This document shows, piece by piece, positions 54,747 to 63,333 of a stretch of 64,000 nt of DNA. Position numbers and translations under genes: made by a program. The stretch comes from Erythrobacter sp. SCSIO 43205 (GTDB lineage Bacteria > Pseudomonadota > Alphaproteobacteria > Sphingomonadales > Sphingomonadaceae), in assembly GCF_019904235.1 (NCBI RefSeq), contig NZ_CP063202.1, positions 434,001 through 498,000 of the forward strand, in the 5' to 3' direction. Within the stretch, counting starts at the first letter, position 1; each line of letters starts with the position of its first letter. The notes beneath the pieces were generated by a model. It ran no database searches. It worked only from the letters and a program-made list of their open reading frames with translations, and was not told where the DNA came from.

Positions 54747-56939
54747 ATGATCCGAACCACCAAATTCCTTCTTGCAGGAACCGCAGCCCTCGCGCTTTCG
54801 ACGGGCGCGATTGCGCAGGACAATCACCAAGACCACAGCCAGCACCAACCCCACGGCCTCACCGACCATCTTGACGATCACGCCGATACCGGCAGCGAAA
54901 CCACCGCGCCGACGATGGATTTCGGCAGCTGGGGCGTTGGGCTTGAGACTATTGATAGCTCCATTCAACCGGGCGACGATTTCAACGCTTATGTCAACGG
55001 CAAGTGGATTGCCGCCAATGAAATTCCTGCTGACCGTCAACGTTATGGCGCGTTTGATATGCTTCGCGAAGGCGCGACGCAGGATGTGAAAACGCTGGTC
55101 GAAGAGCTGGTCGCCTCTGACCCTGCTCCCGGAACGCAAGCGCGCCGCATTGTTGATGCCTACACCTCTTACATGGATGTGGACGCGATTGATGCAAACG
55201 GCCTTGCACCTGTGCAGCCCTATCTTGCTCAAATCTATGGCGCATCTGACCTTGATGCGCTGATGCGCGTCTCGGCACAGCCGGGGTTCCCATCGCTTGT
55301 CGGCGCACGCGTCACCATCGATGCGCGCAACCCAACCGATTACGCAGTTGGCATTGGTTTTGACGGCATGGGGCTGCCGGACCGTGATTATTACCTTGTC
55401 GATTCTGAGAGCAATCTTGAAATTCGCGAGAAATACAAAGCCTTCCTCACGACCATGTTTGAAGCAGCCGGCTATGCGGATGCAGCGGGCGCAGCGGAAG
55501 CTGTTTATGCGTTCGAGGCAAAGGTTGCAGCCCTTGAATGGGCACGTCCGGTCCTTCGTATGCCGCAGCTCACTTACAATGTGCTCAGCGAGCAAGAGCT
55601 GAGCGAGCTGGCAGGCGATTTCCCGATCGAAGGCGTGCTCGAAGCTTCACAGCTCAATGGGCAGACACGCTTCCTTGCGCGCCAGCTTCCTCCCACAGAG
55701 GAAGAAATCGAGGCGATGGGCCTGACTGAGGCGCAGCTCGACATGATTGGTGGTGGTTTGCCAGCCATGATGCAGCTTATCAACGAAACGCCGCTCGCAA
55801 CGATCAAAGCCTATATGGCAAAAACCATGCTCAACGATTACGCCGCTGTGCTGTCGAGCGATCTGGATGAAGCGAGCTTTGATTTCTACGGTCGCACGAT
55901 CAATGGCCGCGAAGAGCAGCAGGACCGCTGGAAGCGCGCGATCAGTGCAGTGGAACAGGCTTTGGGTGAGCAACTTGGTGCGCTTTATGTCGAGAAGCAT
56001 TTCCCGCCTGAAAGCAAGGCGCGCATGGATGAGCTTGTTGCCAACCTCACGACCGCGATGAACGAGGCGCTTGATCGCAACGAGTGGATGACCGAGGCGA
56101 CCATTGAAGAGGCACGCGACAAGCTTAATGGCTTCGTGCCGATGATCGGCTATCCGGACGAGTTCAAGACTTATGACGGCATGGAAATCACCGCCGACAA
56201 CCCGCTTGCCAATGCGTTTTCGGTTGCCTCGTGGTGGGATGCGGAAATGCGTTCGCGCCTCGATGAAAAGGTTGATCCGACCGAATGGGGCATGACGCCG
56301 CAAACGGTGAACGCCTATTATTCGCCGCTGACCAATCGCATCGTCTTCCCCGCTGCGATCCTGCAACCGCCGTTCTTTAACGCCAGCGCTGATCCGGCGG
56401 TCAATTATGGCGGCATTGGCGCTGTCATCGGGCACGAGATTGGCCATGGCTATGATGACCAAGGCTCGCAATTCGACGCGACAGGCACGCTGCGCAATTG
56501 GTGGCAACCCGAAGACCGCGAAGGCTTCGTCGAGTTTACCAAGCAAATGGGCGAATTCATCGAAGCGTATTGTCCGGTTGAAGGGTCAAACGGGCCAGAA
56601 TGCCTTCGCGCAGGTCAATCCATGGGAGAGACGCTTGGCGATGTGGTCGGGCTGCAAATGGCCTACCGCGCATACAAACTTTCGCTCAACGGTGAAGAGG
56701 CTCCGGTGATTGACGGCCTTACTGGCGATCAACGCTTCTTCCTTGGTTTTGCTCAGATCTGGCGCGGGATGGAGCGCGAGGAGAGCCTTCGTAACCGGGT
56801 CATGACGGCCAACCACCCTCCCGGCGAATTCCGCCTGAACAATGCCGTGCGTCATAATGATGCGTGGTACGAGGCGTTTAACGTCACTGAAGAGCACGAA
56901 TTGTATCTCCCGCCAGAGAAGCGCGTGAAGATCTGGTAA
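54747..56939 (+). CDS. M13 family zinc metallopeptidase (PepO/neprilysin-like), exported
   Basis: Secreted endopeptidase of 730 residues. A signal peptide ends at AIAQ (about 24) and a His-rich stretch (DNHQDHSQHQPHGLTDHLDD) follows. The N-terminal M13 domain opens with IQPGDDFNAYVNGKW. The catalytic domain has NAYYSP for substrate binding, HEIGH (His563, Glu564, His567) and the third zinc ligand in GETLGDVVG. The C-terminus ends in a motif ending in RVKIW, as in family members. The ATG at 54747 is preferred over TTG at 54741 by Shine-Dalgarno spacing (GGGGA). It cleaves small peptides in the periplasm by family. Confidence 0.93.
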   Translation: MIRTTKFLLAGTAALALSTGAIAQDNHQDHSQHQPHGLTDHLDDHADTGSETTAPTMDFGSWGVGLETIDSSIQPGDDFNAYVNGKWIAANEIPADRQRYGAFDMLREGATQDVKTLVEELVASDPAPGTQARRIVDAYTSYMDVDAIDANGLAPVQPYLAQIYGASDLDALMRVSAQPGFPSLVGARVTIDARNPTDYAVGIGFDGMGLPDRDYYLVDSESNLEIREKYKAFLTTMFEAAGYADAAGAAEAVYAFEAKVAALEWARPVLRMPQLTYNVLSEQELSELAGDFPIEGVLEASQLNGQTRFLARQLPPTEEEIEAMGLTEAQLDMIGGGLPAMMQLINETPLATIKAYMAKTMLNDYAAVLSSDLDEASFDFYGRTINGREEQQDRWKRAISAVEQALGEQLGALYVEKHFPPESKARMDELVANLTTAMNEALDRNEWMTEATIEEARDKLNGFVPMIGYPDEFKTYDGMEITADNPLANAFSVASWWDAEMRSRLDEKVDPTEWGMTPQTVNAYYSPLTNRIVFPAAILQPPFFNASADPAVNYGGIGAVIGHEIGHGYDDQGSQFDATGTLRNWWQPEDREGFVEFTKQMGEFIEAYCPVEGSNGPECLRAGQSMGETLGDVVGLQMAYRAYKLSLNGEEAPVIDGLTGDQRFFLGFAQIWRGMEREESLRNRVMTANHPPGEFRLNNAVRHNDAWYEAFNVTEEHELYLPPEKRVKIW

Positions 56940-56946
56940 AAAACGC

Positions 56947-56963
56947 AGGCGTTTCGCCTCTTT
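56947..56963 (+). terminator. Weak terminator-like hairpin after the M13 gene
   Basis: Five-pair stem (aggcg/cgcct, loop ttt) followed by ctttg. The T tract is short, so termination is uncertain. Confidence 0.35.
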
Positions 56964-57004
56964 GAAATTGACATGGGCCCGGCTTCATTCATGGAGTTGG
57001 GCCT

Positions 57005-57862
57005 ATGTCGTTTTTGCAGCTTCTTATTATCGCCGTGGTGCAAGGCATCACCGAGTTCCTGCCGATTTCATCGTCGGGGCACCTCATTTTGATCTCGGTC
57101 TTTACCGACTTTCAGGATCAGGGCCCGCTGATCGATGTGGCGGTGCACGTGGGCTCGCTGCTGGCGATCATCGTCTATTTTTTCAAAGATGTGCTGGTGC
57201 TTGCACGCGGCGGCTTTGCGTCCATTGGGGTGGGGGCGAAAGCTCCCAATGCGCCTGCTGAACGCAAATTGTTCTGGTGGATTGTGCTTGGCACCATTCC
57301 GGCGGTGGCGTTTGGTCTTTCGATCAAGCTTGGCCTCTTCAACGGGCTTGCGACCGGCCTGTTCGGGATTGAGATTGTTAATGATGATCTGATGAGCTCA
57401 ATCCGTTTCACCGATCTCATCGCCTTTAATCTCATCTTCTATGGCGTGCTGCTCGGCCTTGCGGACAAGGTCGGGAGCGAAGTCAAAGAGTTCGAAGACA
57501 TGAGCTGGCGCGATGGCTTGATCGTCGGGATGGCTCAGGCGCTCGCGATTATTCCGGGTACTTCGCGTTCAGGCGTCACCATGACCGCAGCGCGCTTCCT
57601 TGGCTACAAGCGGGTGGAGGCGGCGCGTTTCTCCTTCCTCCTGTCGATTCCCGCTGTGGCGGGCGCAGGTGTGCTGATCGTGCCGGAGATTTTCGAGGCG
57701 GGCATGGCATTGGCCGTGGATGCGCTCATCGCAGGGGTACTGACCTTTATCTCGGCCTTTGCCACCATGTATTTTCTGATGAATTTCCTTAAAAAAGCCT
57801 CGATGATGGTTTTTGTTCTCTACCGGGTGGCTATGGGCGTCGGGCTCTTGTACTTCTTCTAA
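57005..57862 (+). CDS. uppP: Undecaprenyl-diphosphatase
   Basis: Integral membrane enzyme that recycles the undecaprenyl carrier for peptidoglycan and glycan synthesis by removing one phosphate; overexpression of homologues gives bacitracin resistance. The 285 residues contain both signature regions: QGITEFLPISSSGHL near residue 14 and PGTSRSGVTMTAARFLGYKR near 182, with about eight helices. The carrier is needed by murA-initiated wall synthesis and the sugar transferase at 26 kb. A small membrane protein gene starts two bases after the stop. Confidence 0.94.
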   Translation: MSFLQLLIIAVVQGITEFLPISSSGHLILISVFTDFQDQGPLIDVAVHVGSLLAIIVYFFKDVLVLARGGFASIGVGAKAPNAPAERKLFWWIVLGTIPAVAFGLSIKLGLFNGLATGLFGIEIVNDDLMSSIRFTDLIAFNLIFYGVLLGLADKVGSEVKEFEDMSWRDGLIVGMAQALAIIPGTSRSGVTMTAARFLGYKRVEAARFSFLLSIPAVAGAGVLIVPEIFEAGMALAVDALIAGVLTFISAFATMYFLMNFLKKASMMVFVLYRVAMGVGLLYFF

Positions 57863-57864
57863 CC

Positions 57865-58116
57865 ATGGCTTTAATCATCCTCATCAACCTTGGCGCACTG
57901 CTAGGCTGGCTTGGCTCTATCGTCTTGCGTCTTGAGATCCCCGGCGCGGTTCTTCGCATGATTGCCGTTGGTATTGTCGCCAGCCTCACCGCAGGGCTTA
58001 TCGCTAATGGCGGCACGTTTCTGGGCTCGCTCAGCTGGCTGGGTTTTGGCGCAGCGGTGGGCGCAACCCTTCCCGCAATCGTCGGCTATTACGCCTTCGC
58101 TACACGCGAGGTCTGA
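57865..58116 (+). CDS. Small membrane protein, GlsB/YeaQ-like
   Basis: An 83-residue hydrophobic protein with three likely helices (ILINLGALLGWLGSIVL, LRMIAVGIVASLTAGLIA, FGAAVGATLPAIVGYYAF). The glycine-spaced layout resembles the GlsB/YeaQ/YmgE (transglycosylase-associated) family, whose function is unclear. It begins two bases after uppP, so the two are translated together. No catalytic residue can be pointed out. Confidence 0.55.
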   Translation: MALIILINLGALLGWLGSIVLRLEIPGAVLRMIAVGIVASLTAGLIANGGTFLGSLSWLGFGAAVGATLPAIVGYYAFATREV

Positions 58117-58124
58117 ACCGGGCC

Positions 58125-59063
58125 CTAAACTGGTTCGGCACCAGAGCCATTGCCCCCGCGCAGGTGGTATTCCTGTGTGCCCCGGTTCACCACATTATCG
58201 ACGTCGATCACAGCTGAATTGGCGTAGGTGAAGCCGGGTGCAAGATTGCGATAGAGCCGGTCAAAATCGCGCTCCACTGTCTGGCGGTAGAGGTCTTCAA
58301 AGCTTTCGATCACAAAATATGTGGGCTGCAGATCGCTGATGACATAGTCGGTGCGCATGACGCGGTCGACGTTGAGCATAATGCGATTGGGGCTTTTGGC
58401 TTCAACGGCGAACTTGGCCTCGGTTGGGCCTGACAGGATACCGGCGCCATAGGCACGGATGCCTTCAGCCTCTTCGATCAGGCCGAATTCGACCGTGTAC
58501 CAATAAAGCGCGCCCAGCGACTTCAATCGGTTGTAGCGCATCGCTTTCCACCCGGCGCGGCCATATTCCTGCATATAATCGGCAAACACCGGATCGGTCA
58601 GCATGGGCACATGGCCGAAGACATCGTGGAATACGTCAGGCTCCTGAATGTAATCGAATGTCTCGCGCGAGCGGATGAAATTGCCCGCCGGGAAACGGCG
58701 ATTGGCCAAGTGCCAGAAGAAGACGTGATCGGGGATCAACATGGGTACGGGAATAACGCTCCACCCCGTCAGCTTGCCCAATTCCTCTGACAGCTCACCA
58801 AATTCAGGGATACCGCCGCGCGACAGATCGAGTTTGTCTAGGCCAGCCATAAAGGCGCTGGCGGCGCGTCCGGGGAGCACCTCCATCTGGCGCGCGAAGA
58901 GATCGTTCCACACCTGATGATCTTCGGTGGAATAATCGGTCTGCGCAGGTTCGACCCAATCCTCGCCCACGTGCTCAGGCTTGGCGAGCGGCGCGGTGAA
59001 CACATCTGCCCCCAGCTCTGGAAGTGCAGTGTAATCGGTGTCAGGATGTGCCTTGGTAGCCAT
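58125..59063 (-). CDS. phhA: Phenylalanine 4-monooxygenase
   Basis: Iron- and pterin-dependent enzyme that hydroxylates phenylalanine to tyrosine, the first step of aerobic phenylalanine breakdown. The 312-residue bacterial form has the iron ligands His146 and His151 in PDVFHDVFGHVP and Glu192 in YWYTVEFGLI. There is no ACT regulatory domain, as in other bacterial homologues. No pterin dehydratase (phhB) or homogentisate genes are adjacent. An 18-bp palindrome lies directly before the start codon and may be the binding site of a regulator. Confidence 0.95.
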   Translation of the reverse strand: MATKAHPDTDYTALPELGADVFTAPLAKPEHVGEDWVEPAQTDYSTEDHQVWNDLFARQMEVLPGRAASAFMAGLDKLDLSRGGIPEFGELSEELGKLTGWSVIPVPMLIPDHVFFWHLANRRFPAGNFIRSRETFDYIQEPDVFHDVFGHVPMLTDPVFADYMQEYGRAGWKAMRYNRLKSLGALYWYTVEFGLIEEAEGIRAYGAGILSGPTEAKFAVEAKSPNRIMLNVDRVMRTDYVISDLQPTYFVIESFEDLYRQTVERDFDRLYRNLAPGFTYANSAVIDVDNVVNRGTQEYHLRGGNGSGAEPV

Positions 59064-59064
59064 G

Positions 59065-59082
59065 TAGTATCATATGATACTA
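59065..59082. promoter_or_regulatory. 18-bp perfect palindrome between phhA and ppk2
   Basis: The sequence tagtatcatatgatacta is a perfect palindrome without spacer. It starts one base before the phhA initiation codon on the minus strand and ends 36 bases before the ppk2 ATG. In a GC-rich genome such an AT-rich palindrome is unlikely by chance and is best explained as an operator for a dimeric repressor or activator. The regulator is unknown. Confidence 0.55.
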
Positions 59083-59118
59083 TTGGGCCGCATCTGCAAG
59101 TACAATAGGGGGCACGTG

Positions 59119-59892
59119 ATGGCGCTGAAAGGCAAGGAATACCGCGAACTGTTAGAGCCACTGACCGAGGAACTGGTCGGCATGGCGCGCTGGGCAAAGG
59201 CGACGGGCGCGCGGATCGTGGTGATCTTTGAAGGGCGCGATACGGCGGGCAAAGGCGGCGCGATCAGAGCGGTGCGCGACAAGCTGAACCCGCGTCAATG
59301 CCGCACCGTTGCCCTGTCGAAGCCCAGCGAAGAAGAGCAAATCCAATGGTATTTCCAGCGTTACGTGTGCCACCTGCCGCACGCGGGCGAAATCGTGCTG
59401 TTCGACCGCTCCTGGTACAACCGCGCCGGGGTCGAGCGGGTGATGGGATATTGTTCTGAAGAGGAGGCGGAGGCGTTCCTCAAAGTCGCGCCTATCTTTG
59501 AAAAGATGCTCACCGATGATGGCATTTTGCTGTTCAAATATTGGCTCACCACCGATCAGGACCGTCAGGAAGAGCGGCTGAAAGAACGCGGTGAAGACCC
59601 ATTGAAGCGCTGGAAATTGTCGCCCGTCGATCTGGCTGCGCGTGAAAAGTATCAGGCCTACACCGATGCGCGCGAGGCCATGCTGAAAGCCACGCACACG
59701 GCACACGCACCATGGACGTTGGTCGATTTCAACGATCAGAAACGCGGGCGTTTGACGCTAATCCGCGACCTGCTCGACCGCCTGCCTGATATGCATATCG
59801 AGCCGCCTTCAATCGATTTTCCCGATCTTGGGCATAAGCCACACAAAGAGACTTACGGGGTACTGAAACCGCTTGAGCCTTACCCGACTTGA
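59119..59892 (+). CDS. ppk2: Polyphosphate kinase 2
   Basis: It transfers phosphate between polyphosphate and nucleoside phosphates. The 257-residue one-domain PPK2 has Walker A GRDTAGKGGA (39-48), the lid-region arginines, and Walker B-like LFDRSWYNRAGVERVMG (about 94-110). Single-domain length and the first-residue pattern fit class I, which favours NDP to NTP, but class III is not excluded. The ATG at 59119 has AGGGGG upstream. It is divergent from phhA and convergent, without a gap, with the HTD2-like hydratase gene. Confidence 0.92.
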   Translation: MALKGKEYRELLEPLTEELVGMARWAKATGARIVVIFEGRDTAGKGGAIRAVRDKLNPRQCRTVALSKPSEEEQIQWYFQRYVCHLPHAGEIVLFDRSWYNRAGVERVMGYCSEEEAEAFLKVAPIFEKMLTDDGILLFKYWLTTDQDRQEERLKERGEDPLKRWKLSPVDLAAREKYQAYTDAREAMLKATHTAHAPWTLVDFNDQKRGRLTLIRDLLDRLPDMHIEPPSIDFPDLGHKPHKETYGVLKPLEPYPT

Positions 59893-60741
59893 TTAAAGGC
59901 TGACAGAAGCCTTGGTCACTTGTCGCCCGTCGCTGGCAAAGGCACCGAGCTCAAAACCATCCTCGCTTTTGCGCATGACGAGGTTGAGCGGATCGCCTGC
60001 AATGGCTGGCGAGACACCTCTAAAGGCAAAGTGGCGCAGACGATTGTCGCCAAGCTCACTTGCCGCCATTTGCAATAGCAGCGATGCGGTGAGCGGCCCG
60101 TGCACCACGAGCCCTCGATAGCGCTCCACATTTTGCGCATAGGGCGCGTCATAGTGGATGCGGTGGGTGTTGAAGGTGAGCGCAGAGTAGCGGAAGAGCA
60201 GTCGCTCGTCGGGCACGATAAGGCGGTGTGCGTCCCATGCGCTTGCATCGAACACCCCTTCGCTGGCTCCAAGCGGACTGAGCGGCGCATCAGCCGGAGC
60301 AGCCTCGCGGTAGACGAGTGTCTGCGTCTCCTTCACCGACAGCGTGCCGTTTGCGAGCGTTTCATGCTCGACGTTCACAAAGGCGAGCTTGCCGGACGCG
60401 CCGTCCTTCTCGCTGATGGAGGCAATACGGCTGGTGCGCTTGATGACCGCGCCCACAGCGATGGGTGCGATAAAGCGAATATCGCTTGAGGCCCACATCC
60501 GGCGCGGGAGGGGAAAGGGCGGAAAAAAGCTGTCAGGACTCTCATCACGGGCAGGGTGGCCGTCTTCGCCAAGTGCCGAGGTAGGGGCATCGGGCGTGCA
60601 CAGGACGAAATGGACACCCTGCGGCATGATCCAGCGCTCGGGCATGGGAATGTCGAGGGTCGCGCACCACTGTGCGGCGTGCTGCGGGGTGAGCGTGTCG
60701 TGGCTTTCTTGCGTGCGCCCGATCCAGTCCTCAAAATTCAT
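59893..60741 (-). CDS. MaoC-type acyl-CoA hydratase, HTD2/mesaconyl-CoA hydratase-like
   Basis: A 282-residue protein with two hot-dog halves. The catalytic half contains FRYSALTFNTHRIHYD, the hydratase motif in HTD2-type enzymes, then RGLVVHGPLTASLLLQ. The N-terminal half lacks the catalytic pair, as expected of a pseudo-domain. Relatives include mitochondrial 3-hydroxyacyl-thioester dehydratase 2 and bacterial mesaconyl-C4-CoA hydratase. It overlaps the thiolase gene upstream by four bases (ATGA) and ends a CaiB-thiolase-hydratase operon. Its substrate is unknown. Confidence 0.8.
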   Translation of the reverse strand: MNFEDWIGRTQESHDTLTPQHAAQWCATLDIPMPERWIMPQGVHFVLCTPDAPTSALGEDGHPARDESPDSFFPPFPLPRRMWASSDIRFIAPIAVGAVIKRTSRIASISEKDGASGKLAFVNVEHETLANGTLSVKETQTLVYREAAPADAPLSPLGASEGVFDASAWDAHRLIVPDERLLFRYSALTFNTHRIHYDAPYAQNVERYRGLVVHGPLTASLLLQMAASELGDNRLRHFAFRGVSPAIAGDPLNLVMRKSEDGFELGAFASDGRQVTKASVSL

Positions 60742-61964
60742 GAGGCGCGCTCAAACACAGCCGCGATACCCTGACCCCCGCCAATGCACATGGTTTCAAG
60801 GCCATAGCGCGCGCCCCTACGATGCATTTCTGCCGCCATATCGGCCAAGATGCGCCCGCCGGTCGCGCCAATCGGGTGACCAAGGCTGATACCGGAGCCA
60901 TTGACGTTGAGGATCTCGCGGCGCGAATCATCATCGCTCCAGCCCCAGCCTTTCAGGACGGCGAGCACTTGCGGCGCGAAAGCTTCGTTCAATTCAACAA
61001 GGTCGATGTCGTCCCAGCTGTAGCCGCGCCGTTCGAAAAGCCTTTCGGTCGCGGGCACAGGCCCGATCCCCATGCGCGAAGGGTCACAGCCCGCCGCTGC
61101 CCAGCCTCCGAACCAGAGCGATGGGGTAAGGCCGAGCTCTTCGAGTTTGTCTTCTGCCACCACCAGGCAAGCTGCTGCCGCGTCGTTCTGCTGGCTGGCA
61201 TTACCGGCGGTGACGATGGCTTGCGGGTCACGCTTGCTATCGATGGCACGAAGCTTCCCAAGCGTTTCCATCGTCGCGTCGGTGCGGAAGCCTTCGTCCT
61301 TGGCAAAGGTCACAGGATCACCGCGCCGTTGAGGAACATCGACCGTCACAAGATGATCATCGAACTTACCCGCTTCCCACGCGGCAGCCGCATTTTGGTG
61401 CGAGCGCACCGCGTAAGCGTCCGCCTCTTCGCGGGTGATCTTATAATCTTTCGCCAGATTGTCGGCGGTTTCGATCATACCGGTGATAACGCCAAAGCGC
61501 TCGATCGGCTGGCTCATCAGACGGCCGCGCGACAGGCGATCGTAGAGCGTGATGTCCCCCATGCGCGCACCCCCGCGACCCTGAAGCGTGTAGTGCTCGA
61601 CATTGGACATACTCTCGCATCCGCCAGCGACGACGACATCCGCCATCCCGGTTTCGACCATCATCGCAGCATTAGCGACCGCTTGCAGGCCAGAGCCACA
61701 GCGACGGTCGAGCTGGTATCCGGGCACTTCCAAGGGAAGGCCGGCAGCAAGCCATGACCAGTGGCCAATCGCAGGCGCCTCTCCATTGCCGTATCCTTGT
61801 GAGAAAACCACGTCGTCGACACGCTCGGGGTCGATGCCGGAGCGCTCCACCAGCGCCTTCAAAATCACCGCGCCAAGCTCGCCTGCGTTAAGGCTGGAAA
61901 GCCCGCCGAGGAATTTGCCAACGGGGGTGCGTAAGGGTGAAACAATAGCGGCGCGTCTGGACAT
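60738..61964 (-). CDS. Thiolase (acetyl-CoA acetyltransferase family)
   Basis: A 408-residue thiolase with nucleophile Cys89 in YQLDRRCGSGLQAVA, the base His in GISLGHPIGATGGR, and the C-terminal cysteine in TMCIGGGQGIA. The ACAT/FadA-type layout is complete. It is the middle gene of CaiB transferase - thiolase - hydratase, overlapping the hydratase gene and following the transferase by 12 bases. It differs clearly from the thiolase at 45 kb, so the two probably serve different pathways. Confidence 0.9.
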   Translation of the reverse strand: MSRRAAIVSPLRTPVGKFLGGLSSLNAGELGAVILKALVERSGIDPERVDDVVFSQGYGNGEAPAIGHWSWLAAGLPLEVPGYQLDRRCGSGLQAVANAAMMVETGMADVVVAGGCESMSNVEHYTLQGRGGARMGDITLYDRLSRGRLMSQPIERFGVITGMIETADNLAKDYKITREEADAYAVRSHQNAAAAWEAGKFDDHLVTVDVPQRRGDPVTFAKDEGFRTDATMETLGKLRAIDSKRDPQAIVTAGNASQQNDAAAACLVVAEDKLEELGLTPSLWFGGWAAAGCDPSRMGIGPVPATERLFERRGYSWDDIDLVELNEAFAPQVLAVLKGWGWSDDDSRREILNVNGSGISLGHPIGATGGRILADMAAEMHRRGARYGLETMCIGGGQGIAAVFERAS

Positions 61965-61976
61965 GAGCGATCTTTC

Positions 61977-63221
61977 TTAGCGGTGTGAGTAGTCTGCGTC
62001 TTTATCGGAAACGGCAACGGTGCCAGCGTCAATCAGCTTGGCAATTGCGCCCGATGAGAGGCCAAGCTTGTCGGCAAGCACCTCTTCGGAATGTTGCCCA
62101 AGGAAAGGCGCTGGCGCAGGATTTCCGGCTTCGCGTTCCGGCATATTGGCGAAAGAACGCGTGGCTGGATATTCAAAGCCCGAAGGGTTCGCAGGCGATG
62201 GCCCGAAAAGGGGATTGTCCGTCACAAGCACCGGATCGGTCGATGCCTCGTGGTGCGAGCGGTATTTTTCAAAGGTGCAGCCATGATCCGCCATGCGGGT
62301 CGAGAGCGTTTCGTAGTCGAAGCTTTCGGCAGCCTTCTGGAAAAGATCAAACAGGCGGTGGCGGTTTTCAAAACGCGGACGGTCGCCTGCGTTAAAATCA
62401 ACGCCAAGCTCTTTCTCAAGCGCAGCGATTTCTTCGGCCACATCGAAAGCGGCGACAAGGCCGCTCCATTGCTTGGGAGTGAGCGCTGCGACCATAAAGC
62501 GGGCGCCGCATTTGCTCTGAAAATCGCGCCCGAATGCGCCCCAGATGGCATTGCCCAAGCGCTCACGGTCAGAGCCGCGATAGAGCATTTCAGCCATGGT
62601 GCCCGAATTGGCGAGTGTCCCGATAGCGACATCGCCCAAAGGCACACGCATTTGCGAACCTTCTCCCGTGGCGGCGCGGTGGTGCAGCGCCGACATCAGG
62701 GCAAAGGCGCTGTATGCGCCAGTGATGAAATCCCATGCGGGCAGCGGCTGGCTGACCGGGGGCGCGGTCTTCGCGTCCCACTCCTCCGGCCCGGTCATGA
62801 GCGGATAGCCCGCCGCGGCATTGACGGTGAAATCCATCGCCTGACGCCCATCATGCCAACCCATGATGCGCACGCTTACCATGTCATCACGTTTCGCTTG
62901 CATCGCTGCGTGAGACAGAAAGCTTTTCTCCGGCAGATTGGTGATGCACTGCCCCGTCTTTGCCGCAAGTTCGACACACAATTCGCGTCCCTCGCCGCTT
63001 CGCAGGTCGAGGGCGACCGATTTCTTCGCGCGGTTCAAATTCTCCCAGGAAAGCGAGCGACCCTCTTTGGTCAGCATATAGCGGTCGTAGTCGAGCCCGC
63101 CGCCCGTGTGATCAACGCGAATGACCTCTGCGCCCATTTGCGCGCAGTAAAGGCCCGCTGTGGGCGAGGCGACGAAGCTTGAGACTTCGATGATCGAGAG
63201 GTCGTTTAGAAGGTTATACAT
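61977..63221 (-). CDS. CaiB/BaiF-type CoA transferase
   Basis: Family III CoA transferase of 414 residues that moves CoA between carboxylic acids. The N-terminal Rossmann part (IIEVSSFVASPTAGLYCAQM, GAEVIRVDHTGGG) and the conserved catalytic aspartate (Asp164 in PAWDFITGAYSAF) are present. It is followed by a thiolase and an HTD2-like hydratase and preceded by an acyl-CoA dehydrogenase on the same strand, so it likely activates or recycles an acid degraded by beta-oxidation-like steps. Acids handled by relatives include bile acids, succinate/mesaconate and oxalate; the choice here is open. Confidence 0.9.
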   Translation of the reverse strand: MYNLLNDLSIIEVSSFVASPTAGLYCAQMGAEVIRVDHTGGGLDYDRYMLTKEGRSLSWENLNRAKKSVALDLRSGEGRELCVELAAKTGQCITNLPEKSFLSHAAMQAKRDDMVSVRIMGWHDGRQAMDFTVNAAAGYPLMTGPEEWDAKTAPPVSQPLPAWDFITGAYSAFALMSALHHRAATGEGSQMRVPLGDVAIGTLANSGTMAEMLYRGSDRERLGNAIWGAFGRDFQSKCGARFMVAALTPKQWSGLVAAFDVAEEIAALEKELGVDFNAGDRPRFENRHRLFDLFQKAAESFDYETLSTRMADHGCTFEKYRSHHEASTDPVLVTDNPLFGPSPANPSGFEYPATRSFANMPEREAGNPAPAPFLGQHSEEVLADKLGLSSGAIAKLIDAGTVAVSDKDADYSHR

Positions 63222-63243
63222 GTGTTCCTTGGCCCACCCCCAA

Positions 63244-63301
63244 CCCCTCCCGCAGGCGGGAGGGGAGCAAGACTTGCCATCCTGAACTTGTTTCAGGATG
63301 G
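63244..63301. repeat. Two palindromic intergenic repeats
   Basis: Ten-pair cccctcccgc/gcgggagggg (63244-63265) and ten-pair ccatcctgaa-cttgt-ttcaggatgg (63277-63301). They lie between the CaiB transferase and acyl-CoA dehydrogenase genes. The second is of the catcctgaa...ttcaggatg type common in sphingomonad genomes. Confidence 0.65.
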
Positions 63302-63333
63302 CTTGGCCGCAGCCGGGTGGGCGCTGCTCTCCC

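Noticed and set aside
53420-54823. 467-residue open frame on the minus strand
   Set aside because: It is antisense to the ABC exporter with its full set of ATPase motifs and shows no protein family features.
62091-63182. 363-residue open frame on the plus strand
   Set aside because: Antisense to the CaiB transferase; Arg/His-rich shadow translation.
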